NCBI RefSeq assembly: GCF_016900775.1
Contig: NZ_JACJKN010000008.1
Coordinates: 1 to 64,000 of the forward strand
DNA length: 64,000 bases
Direction of reading: 5' to 3'
Source: Olsenella uli
GTDB lineage: Bacteria; Actinomycetota; Coriobacteriia; Coriobacteriales; Atopobiaceae
Under the pieces are notes generated by a model. The model was not told the DNA's origin and ran no database searches. It saw only the letters and a list, made by a program, of their open reading frames with translations. A program made the translations under genes and the position numbers. Shown here one piece after another: positions 37,173 to 46,400 of the stretch (its first letter is position 1; each line of letters begins with the position of its first letter).

Positions 37173-38588
37173 ATGCTTCTGAACGATGACTTTCTGCTGA
37201 CCACCGAGTGGGCCAGGAGGCTCTTCCACGACCACGCGGAGAAGATGCCGATCATCGACTACCACTGCCACCTCGACCCGCGCCAGATCTACGAGGACGT
37301 GCACTTCTCGGACCTCGCCCAGCTCTGGATCTGCGACAACGGCGCCGGCGACCACTACAAGTGGCGCCTCATGCGCGCCAACGGGACGCCCGAGCGCCTC
37401 ATCACCGGCGACGGCGAGCCCTACGAGAAGTTCCTCGCCTACGTGGACACCATCGAGCGCGCGCCCGGCAACCCGCTCTACGAGTGGAGCCACCTGGAGC
37501 TGCGCCGCGCCTTCGGGATCGACCTCACGATCTGCCGCGCCAACGCCGAGGAGATCTGGCGGCGCGCGGGCGAGCGCATCGCCGAGGCGGACTTCTCCGC
37601 CAAGGGCCTCATCCGCGCCTTCGACGTGCGCTGCGTCTGCACCACCGACGACCCGGCGAGCGACCTCGCCTGGCACAAGCTGCTCGCCGCCGAGGAGGCC
37701 GAGAACGGCTTCAAGGTCCTGCCGACCTTCCGCCCCGACGGCCTCATGGGCATCGACAAGCCTGACTTCGCCGCCTACATCGGCCGCCTCGCGGACGTCT
37801 CTGGCGTGGCCGTCACCGACTGGGCGAGCCTGAAGGCCGCCGCCGCCCAGCGCGTGGCCTACTTCCACGAGGTCGGCGGCCGCCTCGCGGACCACGGCAT
37901 GAACTCGTTCTTCTACGCCGGCGCCACCGAGGACGAGGTGGCCGGCATCGTGGCGCGCGCCCTTGCGGGCGAGGCCCCGAGCAAGGCCGAGGTGGACGCC
38001 TACCAGAGCGCGCTCACGCTCTTCCTCATGGGCGAGTACGAGCGCCACGGCTGGACGCTCCAGCTGCACGCCAACGTCTTCCGCAACGCCAACTCCCGCG
38101 GCTTCGCCGCGCTCGGCGCCGACGCCGGCTTTGACTCCGCCGGCGACCAGCCGGGCCTTGTGGGGCAGCTCGCCCTGCTCCTCGACGCCGCCAACAGCGC
38201 CGACGCCCTGCCCAAGACGATCATCTACACGCTTGACGAGTCCCAGTACATGGGCATCGCCACGCTCATCCAGTCCTTCCAGGGCGGCTGCCGCCAGCGC
38301 CTGCAGCTCGGCTGCGCCTGGTGGTTCTTCGACCACTTCGCGGGCATGAAGAGCCAGCTCACGATGTACGCCCAGGAGAGCCTGCTCGCCAACTTCACCG
38401 GCATGCTCACGGACTCCCGGAGCTTCCTCAGCTACCCGCGCCACGAGTACTTCCGCCGCGTGCTCTGCCACACCGTCGGCGAGTGGGTCGAGATGGGCCG
38501 GCTCCCCGAGGACGAGGCCTACCTCGGCGGCCTCATTGAGGACATCTGCTACAACAACGCGCACGACTACTTCGGCTTCTTCGAGTAG
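37173..38588 (+). CDS. uxaC: Glucuronate isomerase
   Basis: It interconverts D-glucuronate and D-fructuronate (and galacturonate/tagaturonate), the first step of the pathway. The 471-residue protein is of the amidohydrolase superfamily: MPIIDYHCHLDPRQIYED with the HxH metal site, FDVRCVCTTDDPASDL, LPTFRPDGLM, LQLHANVFRNANSRG, and TMYAQESLLANFTGMLTDSR near the end. Usual length is about 470. GAAAGGGG precedes the ATG. A 167-bp gap with a long hairpin separates it from uxuA. A 17-bp perfect stem with TTT follows the stop. Confidence 0.95.
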   Translation: MLLNDDFLLTTEWARRLFHDHAEKMPIIDYHCHLDPRQIYEDVHFSDLAQLWICDNGAGDHYKWRLMRANGTPERLITGDGEPYEKFLAYVDTIERAPGNPLYEWSHLELRRAFGIDLTICRANAEEIWRRAGERIAEADFSAKGLIRAFDVRCVCTTDDPASDLAWHKLLAAEEAENGFKVLPTFRPDGLMGIDKPDFAAYIGRLADVSGVAVTDWASLKAAAAQRVAYFHEVGGRLADHGMNSFFYAGATEDEVAGIVARALAGEAPSKAEVDAYQSALTLFLMGEYERHGWTLQLHANVFRNANSRGFAALGADAGFDSAGDQPGLVGQLALLLDAANSADALPKTIIYTLDESQYMGIATLIQSFQGGCRQRLQLGCAWWFFDHFAGMKSQLTMYAQESLLANFTGMLTDSRSFLSYPRHEYFRRVLCHTVGEWVEMGRLPEDEAYLGGLIEDICYNNAHDYFGFFE

Positions 38589-38617
38589 GCGCGCCCGGCG
38601 ACCTGACGCCCGCCCTT

Positions 38618-38665
38618 CGTCGCCGGGGCCCCGCGGAGCGGATCTGCGGGGCCCCGGCGACGTTT
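38618..38665 (+). terminator. 17-bp hairpin after uxaC (CGTCGCC/GCCCCGC family)
   Basis: CGTCGCCGGGGCCCCGC (38618-38634) pairs perfectly with 38646-38662, then TTT. The stem is the same 17 bp as in the GntR terminator (33237-33253). Confidence 0.75.
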
Positions 38666-38677
38666 CTGCTCCGGGAA

Positions 38678-38724
38678 GCGTCGCCTGCGCCCCGCACGGT
38701 GGCGTTGCGGGGCGCAGGCGACGC
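38678..38724. repeat. 19-bp perfect hairpin, second element before kdgK
   Basis: GCGTCGCCTGCGCCCCGCA (38678-38696) pairs perfectly with 38706-38724 around a 9-base loop. It belongs to the CGTCGCC/GCCCCGC family with a changed middle. 38589-38874 otherwise contains only the kdgK promoter and operator. Confidence 0.8.
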
Positions 38725-38830
38725 ATTTCGGGGGCCGGGGTTCCGGGCGGCGGCGCCCGGCCGCCTCCGCCGCCCGTCGAATTGCGAAGCCGCTCGCTGG
38801 ACGGCCGTGGCGCGGCCGCCGCACGGCGGA

Positions 38831-38836
38831 TACACT
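38831..38836 (+). promoter_or_regulatory. -10 box of kdgK
   Basis: TACACT, followed 10 bases later by operator 2, which would cover the transcription start. No clear -35. Confidence 0.55.
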
Positions 38837-38846
38837 GTTCTCATTA

Positions 38847-38858
38847 GTGATATATCAC
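38847..38858. promoter_or_regulatory. Operator 2 of the uronate regulon (kdgK)
   Basis: GTGATATATCAC, a perfect 12-bp palindrome with the GATATATC core shared by the island's operators, but with GT/AC arms in place of ACT/AGT. It lies 17 bp before the kdgK start. Confidence 0.7.
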
Positions 38859-38874
38859 GGGGCAAGGAGATACC

Positions 38875-39915
38875 ATGGCTGATGATGTGACGGGCAGCGG
38901 GAGGGTCCTGTCGCTCGGCGAGATCATGTGCCGCCTCTCCGTGGGCGGCGGGATGCGCCTGGCGGACGCCGCGTCCTTCGACGCGCACTACGGCGGGGCG
39001 GAGGCCAACGTCGCCATCTCGCTCGCCAACTTCGGGCACGAGGCCACCTTCGCCACGAAGGTGCCGGAGAACCCGCTCGGCGACGCGGTGGTGCGCCACC
39101 TCCACAGAAACGGCGTCGACACCTCGCAGGTCCTGCGCGGCGGGGCGCGCCTCGGCACCTACTACCTCGAGATCGGCACCGCCAATCGCGGGTCGGTCGC
39201 CGTCTACGACCGCGCCGGCTCCTCGTTCGCGACGATGGCGTCCTGCGAATGGGACGTCGACGAGCTCTTCTCGGGCGTGGGGCTCTTCCACGTGACGGGC
39301 ATCTGCCCGGCGCTCTCCGCGTCCTGGCGCGCGCTCACGCTCGAGCTCGTGCGCGCCGCGGCCGAGCGCGGCATCCCCGTGAGCTACGACGTCAACTTCC
39401 GGGGCAAGCTCTGGACGTGGGACGAGTGCATGGACGCCTTCCGCGACGTCCTGCCCTACGTCACCTACCTCGCCGCGAGCTGGGGCGACGTCCAGAGCGC
39501 CCTCGGCCTTGCGCGCACGCCCTGGAGCGAGGAGGCCATGGTCGCGGCCTACGATGCGCTCGTCGCCGCCCATCCGGGCGTCCGCGCCATCTACTGCACG
39601 CGGCGCGTCGCGCACTCGAGCAGCTCGAACGACCTCACCGGCTACCTCTACACGGCCGACGGCACGGGCGCCGCGGGATCGCTCGCGCGCTCCCGCACCT
39701 GGCACGTGGAGCCCATCGTCGACCGCGTGGGCGGCGGCGACGCCTTCGCCGGCGGCGTGCTCCACGGGCTTCTCGCCGAGATGGCGCCTGCCGACGCCAT
39801 CGAGTTCGCGGCCGCGGCGAGCGTGCTCAAGCACAGCGTGGCGGGCGACGCCAACCGCTTCACGGCCGCCGAGGTCACCGACTTCATGGCCAGCGGCGCT
39901 GACGTCAAGCGCTAG
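38875..39915 (+). CDS. kdgK: 2-keto-3-deoxygluconate kinase (PfkB family)
   Basis: It phosphorylates 2-keto-3-deoxygluconate to KDPG. The 346-residue protein has PfkB motifs: AHYGGAEANVAISLANFG near the start and the ATP/anion site DRVGGGDAFAGGVLHGLL with the catalytic aspartate near the end. Sugar kinases of this family differ mainly in small loops, so the substrate is assigned from its place before eda in a uronate island. GCAAGGAGATACC precedes the ATG. It has its own operator. The gap to eda holds two REP-like hairpins. Confidence 0.92.
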   Translation: MADDVTGSGRVLSLGEIMCRLSVGGGMRLADAASFDAHYGGAEANVAISLANFGHEATFATKVPENPLGDAVVRHLHRNGVDTSQVLRGGARLGTYYLEIGTANRGSVAVYDRAGSSFATMASCEWDVDELFSGVGLFHVTGICPALSASWRALTLELVRAAAERGIPVSYDVNFRGKLWTWDECMDAFRDVLPYVTYLAASWGDVQSALGLARTPWSEEAMVAAYDALVAAHPGVRAIYCTRRVAHSSSSNDLTGYLYTADGTGAAGSLARSRTWHVEPIVDRVGGGDAFAGGVLHGLLAEMAPADAIEFAAAASVLKHSVAGDANRFTAAEVTDFMASGADVKR

Positions 39916-39916
39916 C

Positions 39917-39947
39917 CTGCGAATTGGGGACAGTCCCCGATTCGCAG
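39917..39947. repeat. REP-like hairpin 1 (GGGGACAGTCCCC)
   Basis: CTGCGAATTGGGGA, loop CAG, TCCCCGATTCGCAG: a 14-bp stem with one G-T pair, one base after the kdgK stop. Confidence 0.9.
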
Positions 39948-39965
39948 ATATGATTGATATCAAAC

Positions 39966-39971
39966 TATTAT
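39966..39971 (+). promoter_or_regulatory. Possible -10 of eda
   Basis: TATTAT in a short AT-rich stretch between the two REP hairpins, preceded by the palindrome TTGATATCAA (39954-39963), which resembles but does not match the regulon operator. Confidence 0.35.
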
Positions 39972-39974
39972 GTA

Positions 39975-39995
39975 AATTGGGGACTGTCCCCAATT
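39975..39995. repeat. REP-like hairpin 2 (GGGGACTGTCCCC)
   Basis: AATTGGGGA, loop CTG, TCCCCAATT, followed by CGCAG as in hairpin 1. A direct near-copy 53 bp downstream of the first. Confidence 0.9.
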
Positions 39996-40016
39996 CGCAG
40001 ACGTGAGGGGGAGCCC

Positions 40017-40658
40017 ATGTACATGGACAGCTACTACGAGAAGGTCGAGAGGCTCGCGATCATCCCGGTCGTCGTCCTGGACGACGCCGCCGACGCCAAG
40101 CCGCTCGCCGACGCGCTCGTCGCCGGCGGGATGCCCTCGGCCGAGGTGACGTTCCGCACGGCCGCCGCGGCCGACTCCATCCGCGCCATGCGCGCCGCGC
40201 ACCCGGACATGGCGGTGGGCGCGGGCACCGTGCTCTCCGTCGATCAGGTCGACGAGGCCGTCGAGGCGGGCGCCGAGTTCATCGTGAGCCCGGGCTTCGA
40301 CGAGGAGGTTGTCCGCCACTGCATGGAGCGCGAGCTCCCGGTCTTCCCGGCCTGCGTCACTCCCACCGAGGTCATCGCCGCCCGCAAGCTCGGCATCCAC
40401 GTGACCAAGTTCTTCCCGGCCGCGCAGTACGGCGGCCTCTCCACCATCAACGCGCTCGCCGCGCCCTTCGTGGGGCACCGCTTCATGCCGACGGGCGGCG
40501 TCTCGCCGGCCAACGTGGCTGAGTTCCTCGCGAGCCCTCACGTGATCGCCTGCGGCGGCACCTGGATGGTCAAGGCCAACCTCATCAAGGAGGGCCGCTT
40601 CGACGAGGTCGAGCGACTCTGCCGCGAGGCCATGGGCATCGTGGCCACGGTGCGGTAG
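40017..40658 (+). CDS. eda: KDPG aldolase (2-keto-3-deoxy-6-phosphogluconate aldolase)
   Basis: It splits KDPG to pyruvate and glyceraldehyde-3-phosphate, feeding glycolysis. The 213-residue TIM barrel has AIIPVVVLDDAADA, a general-base glutamate in SAEVTFRTAAA, VGAGTVLSVDQVDEAVEAGA, and the Schiff-base lysine in GIHVTKFFPAAQYGG. It ends with MPTGGVSPANVAEFL and CGGTWMVK. GAGGGGGA precedes the ATG at 40017; the longer frame upstream runs through a REP hairpin. It completes the island's pathway from glucuronate. It has no own copy of the regulon operator and may be transcribed from kdgK or from a promoter within the REP pair. Confidence 0.95.
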   Translation: MYMDSYYEKVERLAIIPVVVLDDAADAKPLADALVAGGMPSAEVTFRTAAAADSIRAMRAAHPDMAVGAGTVLSVDQVDEAVEAGAEFIVSPGFDEEVVRHCMERELPVFPACVTPTEVIAARKLGIHVTKFFPAAQYGGLSTINALAAPFVGHRFMPTGGVSPANVAEFLASPHVIACGGTWMVKANLIKEGRFDEVERLCREAMGIVATVR

Positions 40659-40722
40659 CGCCGCGCGCCCCTCTCGCCACGCGTCGCGCCCCCAGGTGCC
40701 GGCGCGCCACACAACGCAGCGA

Positions 40723-40772
40723 CTCGGCCATCCGCCGCAAGGGGCAGGCTCGCCCGCAGGCGGGTGGCCGAG
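40723..40772 (+). terminator. Hairpin after eda
   Basis: CTCGGCCATCCGCC (40723-40736) pairs with 40759-40772 (14 bp, one G-T pair). No T-run. The remainder of 40659-40957 is GC-rich without a gene, ending in the GH2 operator. Confidence 0.55.
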
Positions 40773-40897
40773 CTTCCGTGCGATGGGGGAGGGCGGCCCG
40801 CGGGCGGGCTCCGAGACACGGCGCCCCGCCCTCCGCTGGGACGGGAAATGCGGCCGGTCAGGGGGCGCGCCGACGCCATGGCCCCGTTATGCGCTAG

Positions 40898-40911
40898 ACT
40901 GATATATCAGT
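40898..40911. promoter_or_regulatory. Operator 3 of the uronate regulon (GH2 gene)
   Basis: ACTGATATATCAGT, a perfect 14-bp palindrome (AACTG/CAGTT-type flank on the right). It overlaps a -10 TAGACT at 40895-40900. Confidence 0.8.
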
Positions 40912-40957
40912 TGGAAGTGCCGTACTGGAGCGGCGGGGAGCCGAGGAAAGAGGGAGC

Positions 40958-42922
40958 ATGCGCACGTATACGAACCTGAACGCGGGCTGGACCTTCACCA
41001 AGCCGGGGGACGCCCCGATCACGGTGGACGTCCCGCACACCTGGAACAACCTTGACGGCCAGGACGGCGGCAACGACTACTGGCGCGGGACCTGCGCCTA
41101 CGAGCGCCGCTTCACGGTCCCGGCGTTCGACCCCAAGAGGCAGGTCGTCTACCTCGAGTTCGAGGGCGTCAACGCCACGGCGGACGTCGAGGTCAACGGC
41201 ATCGCGTGCTGCCACCACGACGGCGGCTACTCCACCTTCCGCACCAACGTCACCGAGCTCGTGAAGCCCGGCGACAACGGCCTGCTCGTCCACGTTGACA
41301 ACTCCAAGAACGACCGCGTCTACCCCCAGAAGGCCGACTTCACCTTCTACGGCGGCATCTACCGCGACGTGCGCCTGCTCGTTGCCGACGCCACGCACTT
41401 CTCGCTCGACTACCACGGCGGCTCCGGCATCGCCGTCACGCCCAAGATCTCCGACGGCGAGAAGGACGCGGACGTGCGCGTGCAGACCTGGGTGGACGGG
41501 CCTGAGGCCGCCTCCGCCGAGGTCCGCGTGACCCTCGTCGACGCCTCCGGCGCCACGGTGGGCACCGCGACCGGCACCGACGTCACCGTGGCGCTGCCCG
41601 GCGCGCACCGCTGGGACGGCCTCGACGACCCGTACCTCTACACCGCCCGCTGCGAGCTCGTCGTCGCCGGCACCGTGGTGGACGAGGTCTCCACGCGCTT
41701 CGGCGTGCGCAGCTTCTCCTACGACGCCAAGGGCGGCTTCTTCCTCAACGGCCGCAGCTACCCCCTCCGCGGCGTGTGCCGCCACCAGGACCGCAAGGCG
41801 CTCGGCAACGCCCTCACGGAAAAGGAGCACCGCGAGGACATGGCCCTCATCCGCGAGATCGGCGCCAACACGCTGCGCCTCGCGCACTACCAGCAGGCCC
41901 AGTTCTTCTACGACCTCTGCGACGAGGCCGGCATCGTGGTGTGGGCGGAGATCCCCTACATCTCCGAGCACATGCCCAACGGCCGCGAGAACACCATCTC
42001 GCAGATGACCGAGCTCATCACCCAGAGCTACAACCACCCCTCGATCGTGTGCTGGGGCGTCTCCAACGAGATCACCATCTCCACCAAGGACAAGGCGGAC
42101 ATGCTTGACAACCACCGCGTCCTCGACGAGCTCTGCCACAAGCTCGATCCCACCCGCTTCACCACGCTCGCCTGCTACGCCATGTGCGGGCCCTTCAACA
42201 AGTCCGCGTTCGTGACCGACGTCGTGAGCTGGAATCTCTACCTCGGCTGGTACGTGCCGGGCCTCTTCCTCAACGACCTCTGGTTCGGCTTCTTCCGCCT
42301 CGTGCACCCCAACCGCGTCATCGGCATGTCGGAGTACGGCTGCGAGGCCATGCCCAACCTCCACTCCTCGCGGCCGCGCCGCAACGACCACACCGAGGAG
42401 TACCAGTGCGTCTACCACGAGTACATGCTCAAGTTCTTCGCCAAGCACCCGTACCTGTGGGCAACGCACGTCTGGAACATGTTCGACTTCGCCGCCGACG
42501 CGCGCGACCAGGGCGGCGAGCCAGGCATGAACCACAAGGGCCTCATCACCTTCGACCGAAAGACCAAGAAGGACTCCTTCTACATCTACAAGGCCTGGTG
42601 GAGCAGCGAGCCCTTCGTGCACCTGTGCGGCAAGCGCTACGTCGACCGCGCCGAGGAGGCCACGAGCGTCAAGGTCTACTCCAACCAGAAGGAGGTCACG
42701 CTCTTCGTCAACGGCTCCAAGCTGGAGACCCGTCGCGAGGACCCCAAGAACCCGCACGTCTTCACGTTCTTCGTCCCGCTCAAGAAGGGCGAGAACAGCA
42801 TCGAGGTCACGTCCGGCCAGCTCTCTGACTCCGGCACTATCCGCCGCGTCGACACGCCCAACCCCGACTACGTGCTCCAGAAGAAGAGCACCCAGAAGTC
42901 CAACTGGGCGGACAACGAGTAG
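40958..42922 (+). CDS. Glycoside hydrolase family 2 (beta-glucuronidase or beta-galactosidase)
   Basis: The 654-residue protein has the three-part GH2 core: a jelly-roll sugar-binding domain (VPHTWNNLDGQDGGNDYWRG), an Ig-like domain, and a TIM barrel. The acid/base glutamate is E371 (WGVSNEI) and the nucleophile E459 (MSEYGCEA). An N-x-K motif (N525, K527 in GMNHKGL) matches the carboxylate-recognition motif of beta-glucuronidases. Related beta-galactosidases can show a similar segment, so specificity is uncertain. Context (uronate pathway, GPH transporter) favours glucuronide. No signal peptide: it acts in the cytoplasm on imported substrate. AGGAAAGAGGG precedes the ATG. Confidence 0.9.
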   Translation: MRTYTNLNAGWTFTKPGDAPITVDVPHTWNNLDGQDGGNDYWRGTCAYERRFTVPAFDPKRQVVYLEFEGVNATADVEVNGIACCHHDGGYSTFRTNVTELVKPGDNGLLVHVDNSKNDRVYPQKADFTFYGGIYRDVRLLVADATHFSLDYHGGSGIAVTPKISDGEKDADVRVQTWVDGPEAASAEVRVTLVDASGATVGTATGTDVTVALPGAHRWDGLDDPYLYTARCELVVAGTVVDEVSTRFGVRSFSYDAKGGFFLNGRSYPLRGVCRHQDRKALGNALTEKEHREDMALIREIGANTLRLAHYQQAQFFYDLCDEAGIVVWAEIPYISEHMPNGRENTISQMTELITQSYNHPSIVCWGVSNEITISTKDKADMLDNHRVLDELCHKLDPTRFTTLACYAMCGPFNKSAFVTDVVSWNLYLGWYVPGLFLNDLWFGFFRLVHPNRVIGMSEYGCEAMPNLHSSRPRRNDHTEEYQCVYHEYMLKFFAKHPYLWATHVWNMFDFAADARDQGGEPGMNHKGLITFDRKTKKDSFYIYKAWWSSEPFVHLCGKRYVDRAEEATSVKVYSNQKEVTLFVNGSKLETRREDPKNPHVFTFFVPLKKGENSIEVTSGQLSDSGTIRRVDTPNPDYVLQKKSTQKSNWADNE

Positions 42923-42943
42923 GCCACCCCCGTCCATCCTTCC

Positions 42944-42990
42944 CGGCAACGCCCCGGCGCCGCGCGCGTCGGGGCGTTGCCGTTCTTCTC
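42944..42990 (+). terminator. Terminator after the GH2 gene
   Basis: CGGCAACGCCCC (42944-42955) pairs perfectly with 42971-42982 around a 15-base loop, then TTCTTCTC. Confidence 0.8.
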
Positions 42991-43003
42991 GGTAGCCGCC
43001 CCT

Positions 43004-43156
43004 TCCGGGTACGTACGCGCCCCCTCCGGGTACGTACACCCCGCGGGGGGCCGTGGACGCCGCACTCCTGATAAACCCGCAGGTAGGCGGCGGTGCGAGA
43101 AGAACATCAAACTTTGAATCCCGTACGTACCCGGAGGCGAGGTGTACGCACCCGGA
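43004..43156. repeat. Mirror-arranged TCCGGGTACGTAC repeats
   Basis: TCCGGGTACGTAC at 43004 and 43025 is matched in reverse complement at 43123 and, with one change, 43144. The 34-bp arms are 85 bp apart. The 532-bp gap 42923-43454 holds this array, the GH2 terminator, the GH3 promoter/operator and no gene. Confidence 0.85.
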
Positions 43157-43305
43157 GGGGAGCCCCGGGGGAGGGGAGGCCCGCGCGCCCCTGCCTCGCC
43201 CCGGGCGAGAAGGACGTCGGGCCTAAACCTACCGTAGGGCGAGAAGAACCGTCCGTTGGCGGGTTTTGCGGAGATTGTCTCCTGTCCCTGTGAAGGATTT
43301 GCGGT

Positions 43306-43311
43306 TAGACT
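43306..43311 (+). promoter_or_regulatory. -10 box of the GH3 operon
   Basis: TAGACT, overlapping the left arm of operator 4. The same hexamer serves the rimP and GH2 promoters. No convincing -35. Confidence 0.55.
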
Positions 43312-43322
43312 GATATATCAGT
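43309..43322. promoter_or_regulatory. Operator 4 of the uronate regulon (GH3 gene)
   Basis: ACTGATATATCAGT, identical to the GH2 and transporter operators. A leader of about 130 bases follows before the preferred start. Confidence 0.8.
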
Positions 43323-43454
43323 TTCCGGCCGCCCTGCGGAGGGAAAGGGGACCCCGTGCAGGACGCGGAGCGCATGCAACGCGAACGCACGCAGAGAAAG
43401 GAAGGGAAGGTACATGCACGACGTAAGGGAAAGCGCACAGAGGGGGGATCTCTC

Positions 43455-46400
43455 ATGAGCAACGAAGCTCGTCCCAAGACGCTGGTGACACGTCGCGGCC
43501 TGTTCGGCCTCGGCGCGCTCGGCGCCTCCGTCGCCGTGGGCGCGGGTGGCGTCATGGAGCAGTTCGCCTCCACGCTCGACACCAACCTCGGCACCCAGAG
43601 CGAGAAGCTCACGTCCGAGAGCACGGAGAACGAGCCCCTTTACGAGGCGTTCAAGCCCTCCGACGAGGTTCTGAACGAGGACGGCACGGGCAACTCCCAC
43701 GCCCTCATCCAGAAGGCCATCGACCTCAACCGCAAGCAGGCGGCCGAGGGCGCGGTCCTGCTGAAGAACAGCTCCGAGGAGGGGCGCGGCCTGCCGATCG
43801 CCGAGGGCTCCAACGTGACCCTGCTCGGCATCAGGTCCCACATGCCCATGCTCGGCTCGAGCTTCGGCCTCAAGCTCTTCGGCCCCTGCATCACGCTCGA
43901 GCAGGCGCTCACCCAGAGCAAGACCGACTTCGCCAACACCATCACCACCAACGTCGACCGCAGCACGGGCGCGATCGCACCGACCATCTCCAGCTGGTCG
44001 GGCGACGAGTTCGACTTCGACGGCGCCGGCTTCAACGTCAACCCCACGATGGTCGACGCCTATGAGGCGCTCGGGGAGTCCTTCCCGCACGCCACGTGCG
44101 AGATGACGGTTACCGAGTACGACCCGAAGGAGCCCGGCGTCGCCGACATCGAGGGCGTCAACGGCGACTTCCGCTCGAGCTTCGCCGAGTACGGCGACGC
44201 CGCGATCGTGGTCATCTCCCGCCCGTCCGCCGAGTCGATCGACTACCTGCCCGGCAGCGTCGTGGCCGGCCTCGGCGTCGACGAGCCGCTTCAGCTCACC
44301 GACAACGAGCGCGCCGCGATCGACCTCGCCAAGGAGTGCTCCGGCAACGTCGTGGTGATCCTCAACACCGCCAACGCGGTCGAGATCAAGGACCTCGCGG
44401 ACGACCCGGACGTCTCCGCCATCCTGTGGATCGGCTTCCCGGGCTGCTACGGCATGCTCGGCGTCGCCGACGTGCTGAGCGGCAAGGTGAGCCCCTCGGG
44501 CGCCCTCACGGACACCTACGCCACGCACAACATGAGCGCCCCCGCCATGCAGAACATGGGCGACTACCACTACGCCAACTCCGACATCCTCACCCGCAAG
44601 GGCGGCATGTTCGGCGACCTGTCCTCGAACTACCTCATCGAGTGCGAGGGCATCTACGTCGGGTACAAGTACTACGAGACCCGCTACTTCGACCAGGTCA
44701 TGGGCCTGGGCAACGCGACCTCGGCCGCTGGCGCCACCGCGGGCGACACGTGGAACTACGCCGACGAGATGGTCTACCCGTTCGGCTACGGCCTCTCCTA
44801 CACCACCTTCAGCCAGGAGCCGGTCGGCGAGCCCGAGCTCGAGCTGACCACGCTCGACAACGGCGCCACCACCGCCTACGTGACCTTCAACGTCAACGTC
44901 ACCAACACCGGCGACACGGCGGGCAAGTCCATCGTCGAGATCTGGGGCCAGGCCCCCTACACCGCGGGCGGCGTGGAGAAGTCCGCGATCCAGCTCCTCA
45001 ACTTCGAGAAGACCGACGAGCTCGAGCCCGGCGCCTCCCAGCAGGTCTCCGTGAAGGTCGACCTCCAGTACATCGCGAGCTGGGACAGCTCCCACGAGAA
45101 CGAGGACGGCACCGAGGGCACCTACGTCATCGACCCAGGCACCTATTACTTCGCGCTCGGCAACGGCGCGCACGAGGCCGTGAACAACGTCCTTCTCGCC
45201 CAGGGCGTCGACGCCTCCCGACTGGCCGGCACCGGCGACGCCGCCAAGGTCTGGACCATGGCCATCACCGACGCCGAGGTGCCCCGCACCGCGCTCTCGA
45301 TCTCCAAGAACGGTGCGCAGGTCTCCAACCACCTCGAGACGGCCGACTGGAACTACTTCCAGCCCGGCGAGGTCACCTACCTCTCCCGCTCCGACTGGGA
45401 GGGCACCTGGCCTGTCGAGTACGCCGACATGACGCTCGAGAACGAGCAGCTCATCGACTACCTCAACGGCCACTACTACGACGTCAAGACCGACGACGAC
45501 CTCTCCGGCATCACCTGGGGCGCCGACTCCGACCTCATGATCTGGGACATGGCCGGCAAGACCTATGACGACCCCGCCTGGAACGAGCTGCTCGACAAGA
45601 TGACCCTCGAGGAGGCGCTCTACCTCGCCACCTTCGGCGGCCCCTCCATCCCCGGCGTCGAGTCGATCGGCCTGCAGGAGCACTACCTCACCGAGAACGC
45701 CGGCAACGGCATCGTCATCGCCCTCAACGCCACGCAGGACTCCAACGCCCCGTGGACCATCGGCGCTGACGACCCCAACGGCGCCTGGAACGGCGCGGTC
45801 TTCGGCAACGCGCCCCTGACCGCCGCCTCGTTCAACAACTCCCTCTACTTCGAGATGGGCCAGTTCATGGGCGAGGAGTCGCTGTTCACCGGCATCGCGA
45901 TGCTCTGGGGCCCGGGCCTCAACATCCACCGTCAGCAGTACAACGGCCGCAACGGCGAGTACTACTCCGAGGACCCCGTGCTCTGCGGCAACACCGCCAT
46001 GGAGTACTCGATGGGCGCCCTCGAGTACGGCCTCATCGCGTCGCCGAAGCACTTCGCCTTCAACGACCAGGAGACCAACCGCTCCGGCGTGGCGCCGTAC
46101 ATGACCGAGCAGCAGGCCCGCGAGGGCGAGCTGCGCGGCTGGCAGATCGCCTTCGAGGCCACCGACTACGACACCGAGGACCGCAACGCCAACATGACGG
46201 GCCTCATGACGTCGTTCTCCAAGATCGGCCCGATCGAGTGCACCTGCTCCACCGGCCTCATGACCGACATCCTCAAGAACGAGTGGGGCTTCCGCGGCTA
46301 CGCTGTCACGGACATCTACGACGACACCGACCTCTGGGCGGCCGTCCTGGTCTCCGGCACCACCTGCTTCGACACCCGCGGCATCTCCGGCTTCTATGAC

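Noticed and set aside
39954-39963. TTGATATCAA as a sixth regulon operator before eda
   Set aside because: It shares only GATATC with the consensus and lacks the ACT/AGT arms; chance is a fair explanation.
40958-42922. A firm beta-glucuronidase call for the GH2 protein
   Set aside because: The N-x-K motif supports it, but similar segments occur in other GH2 enzymes, so the name was left open.
43356-43454. An earlier start for the GH3 gene
   Set aside because: It would put 33 highly charged residues before the twin-arginine signal; ATG 43455 has a strong GAGGGGGG site.
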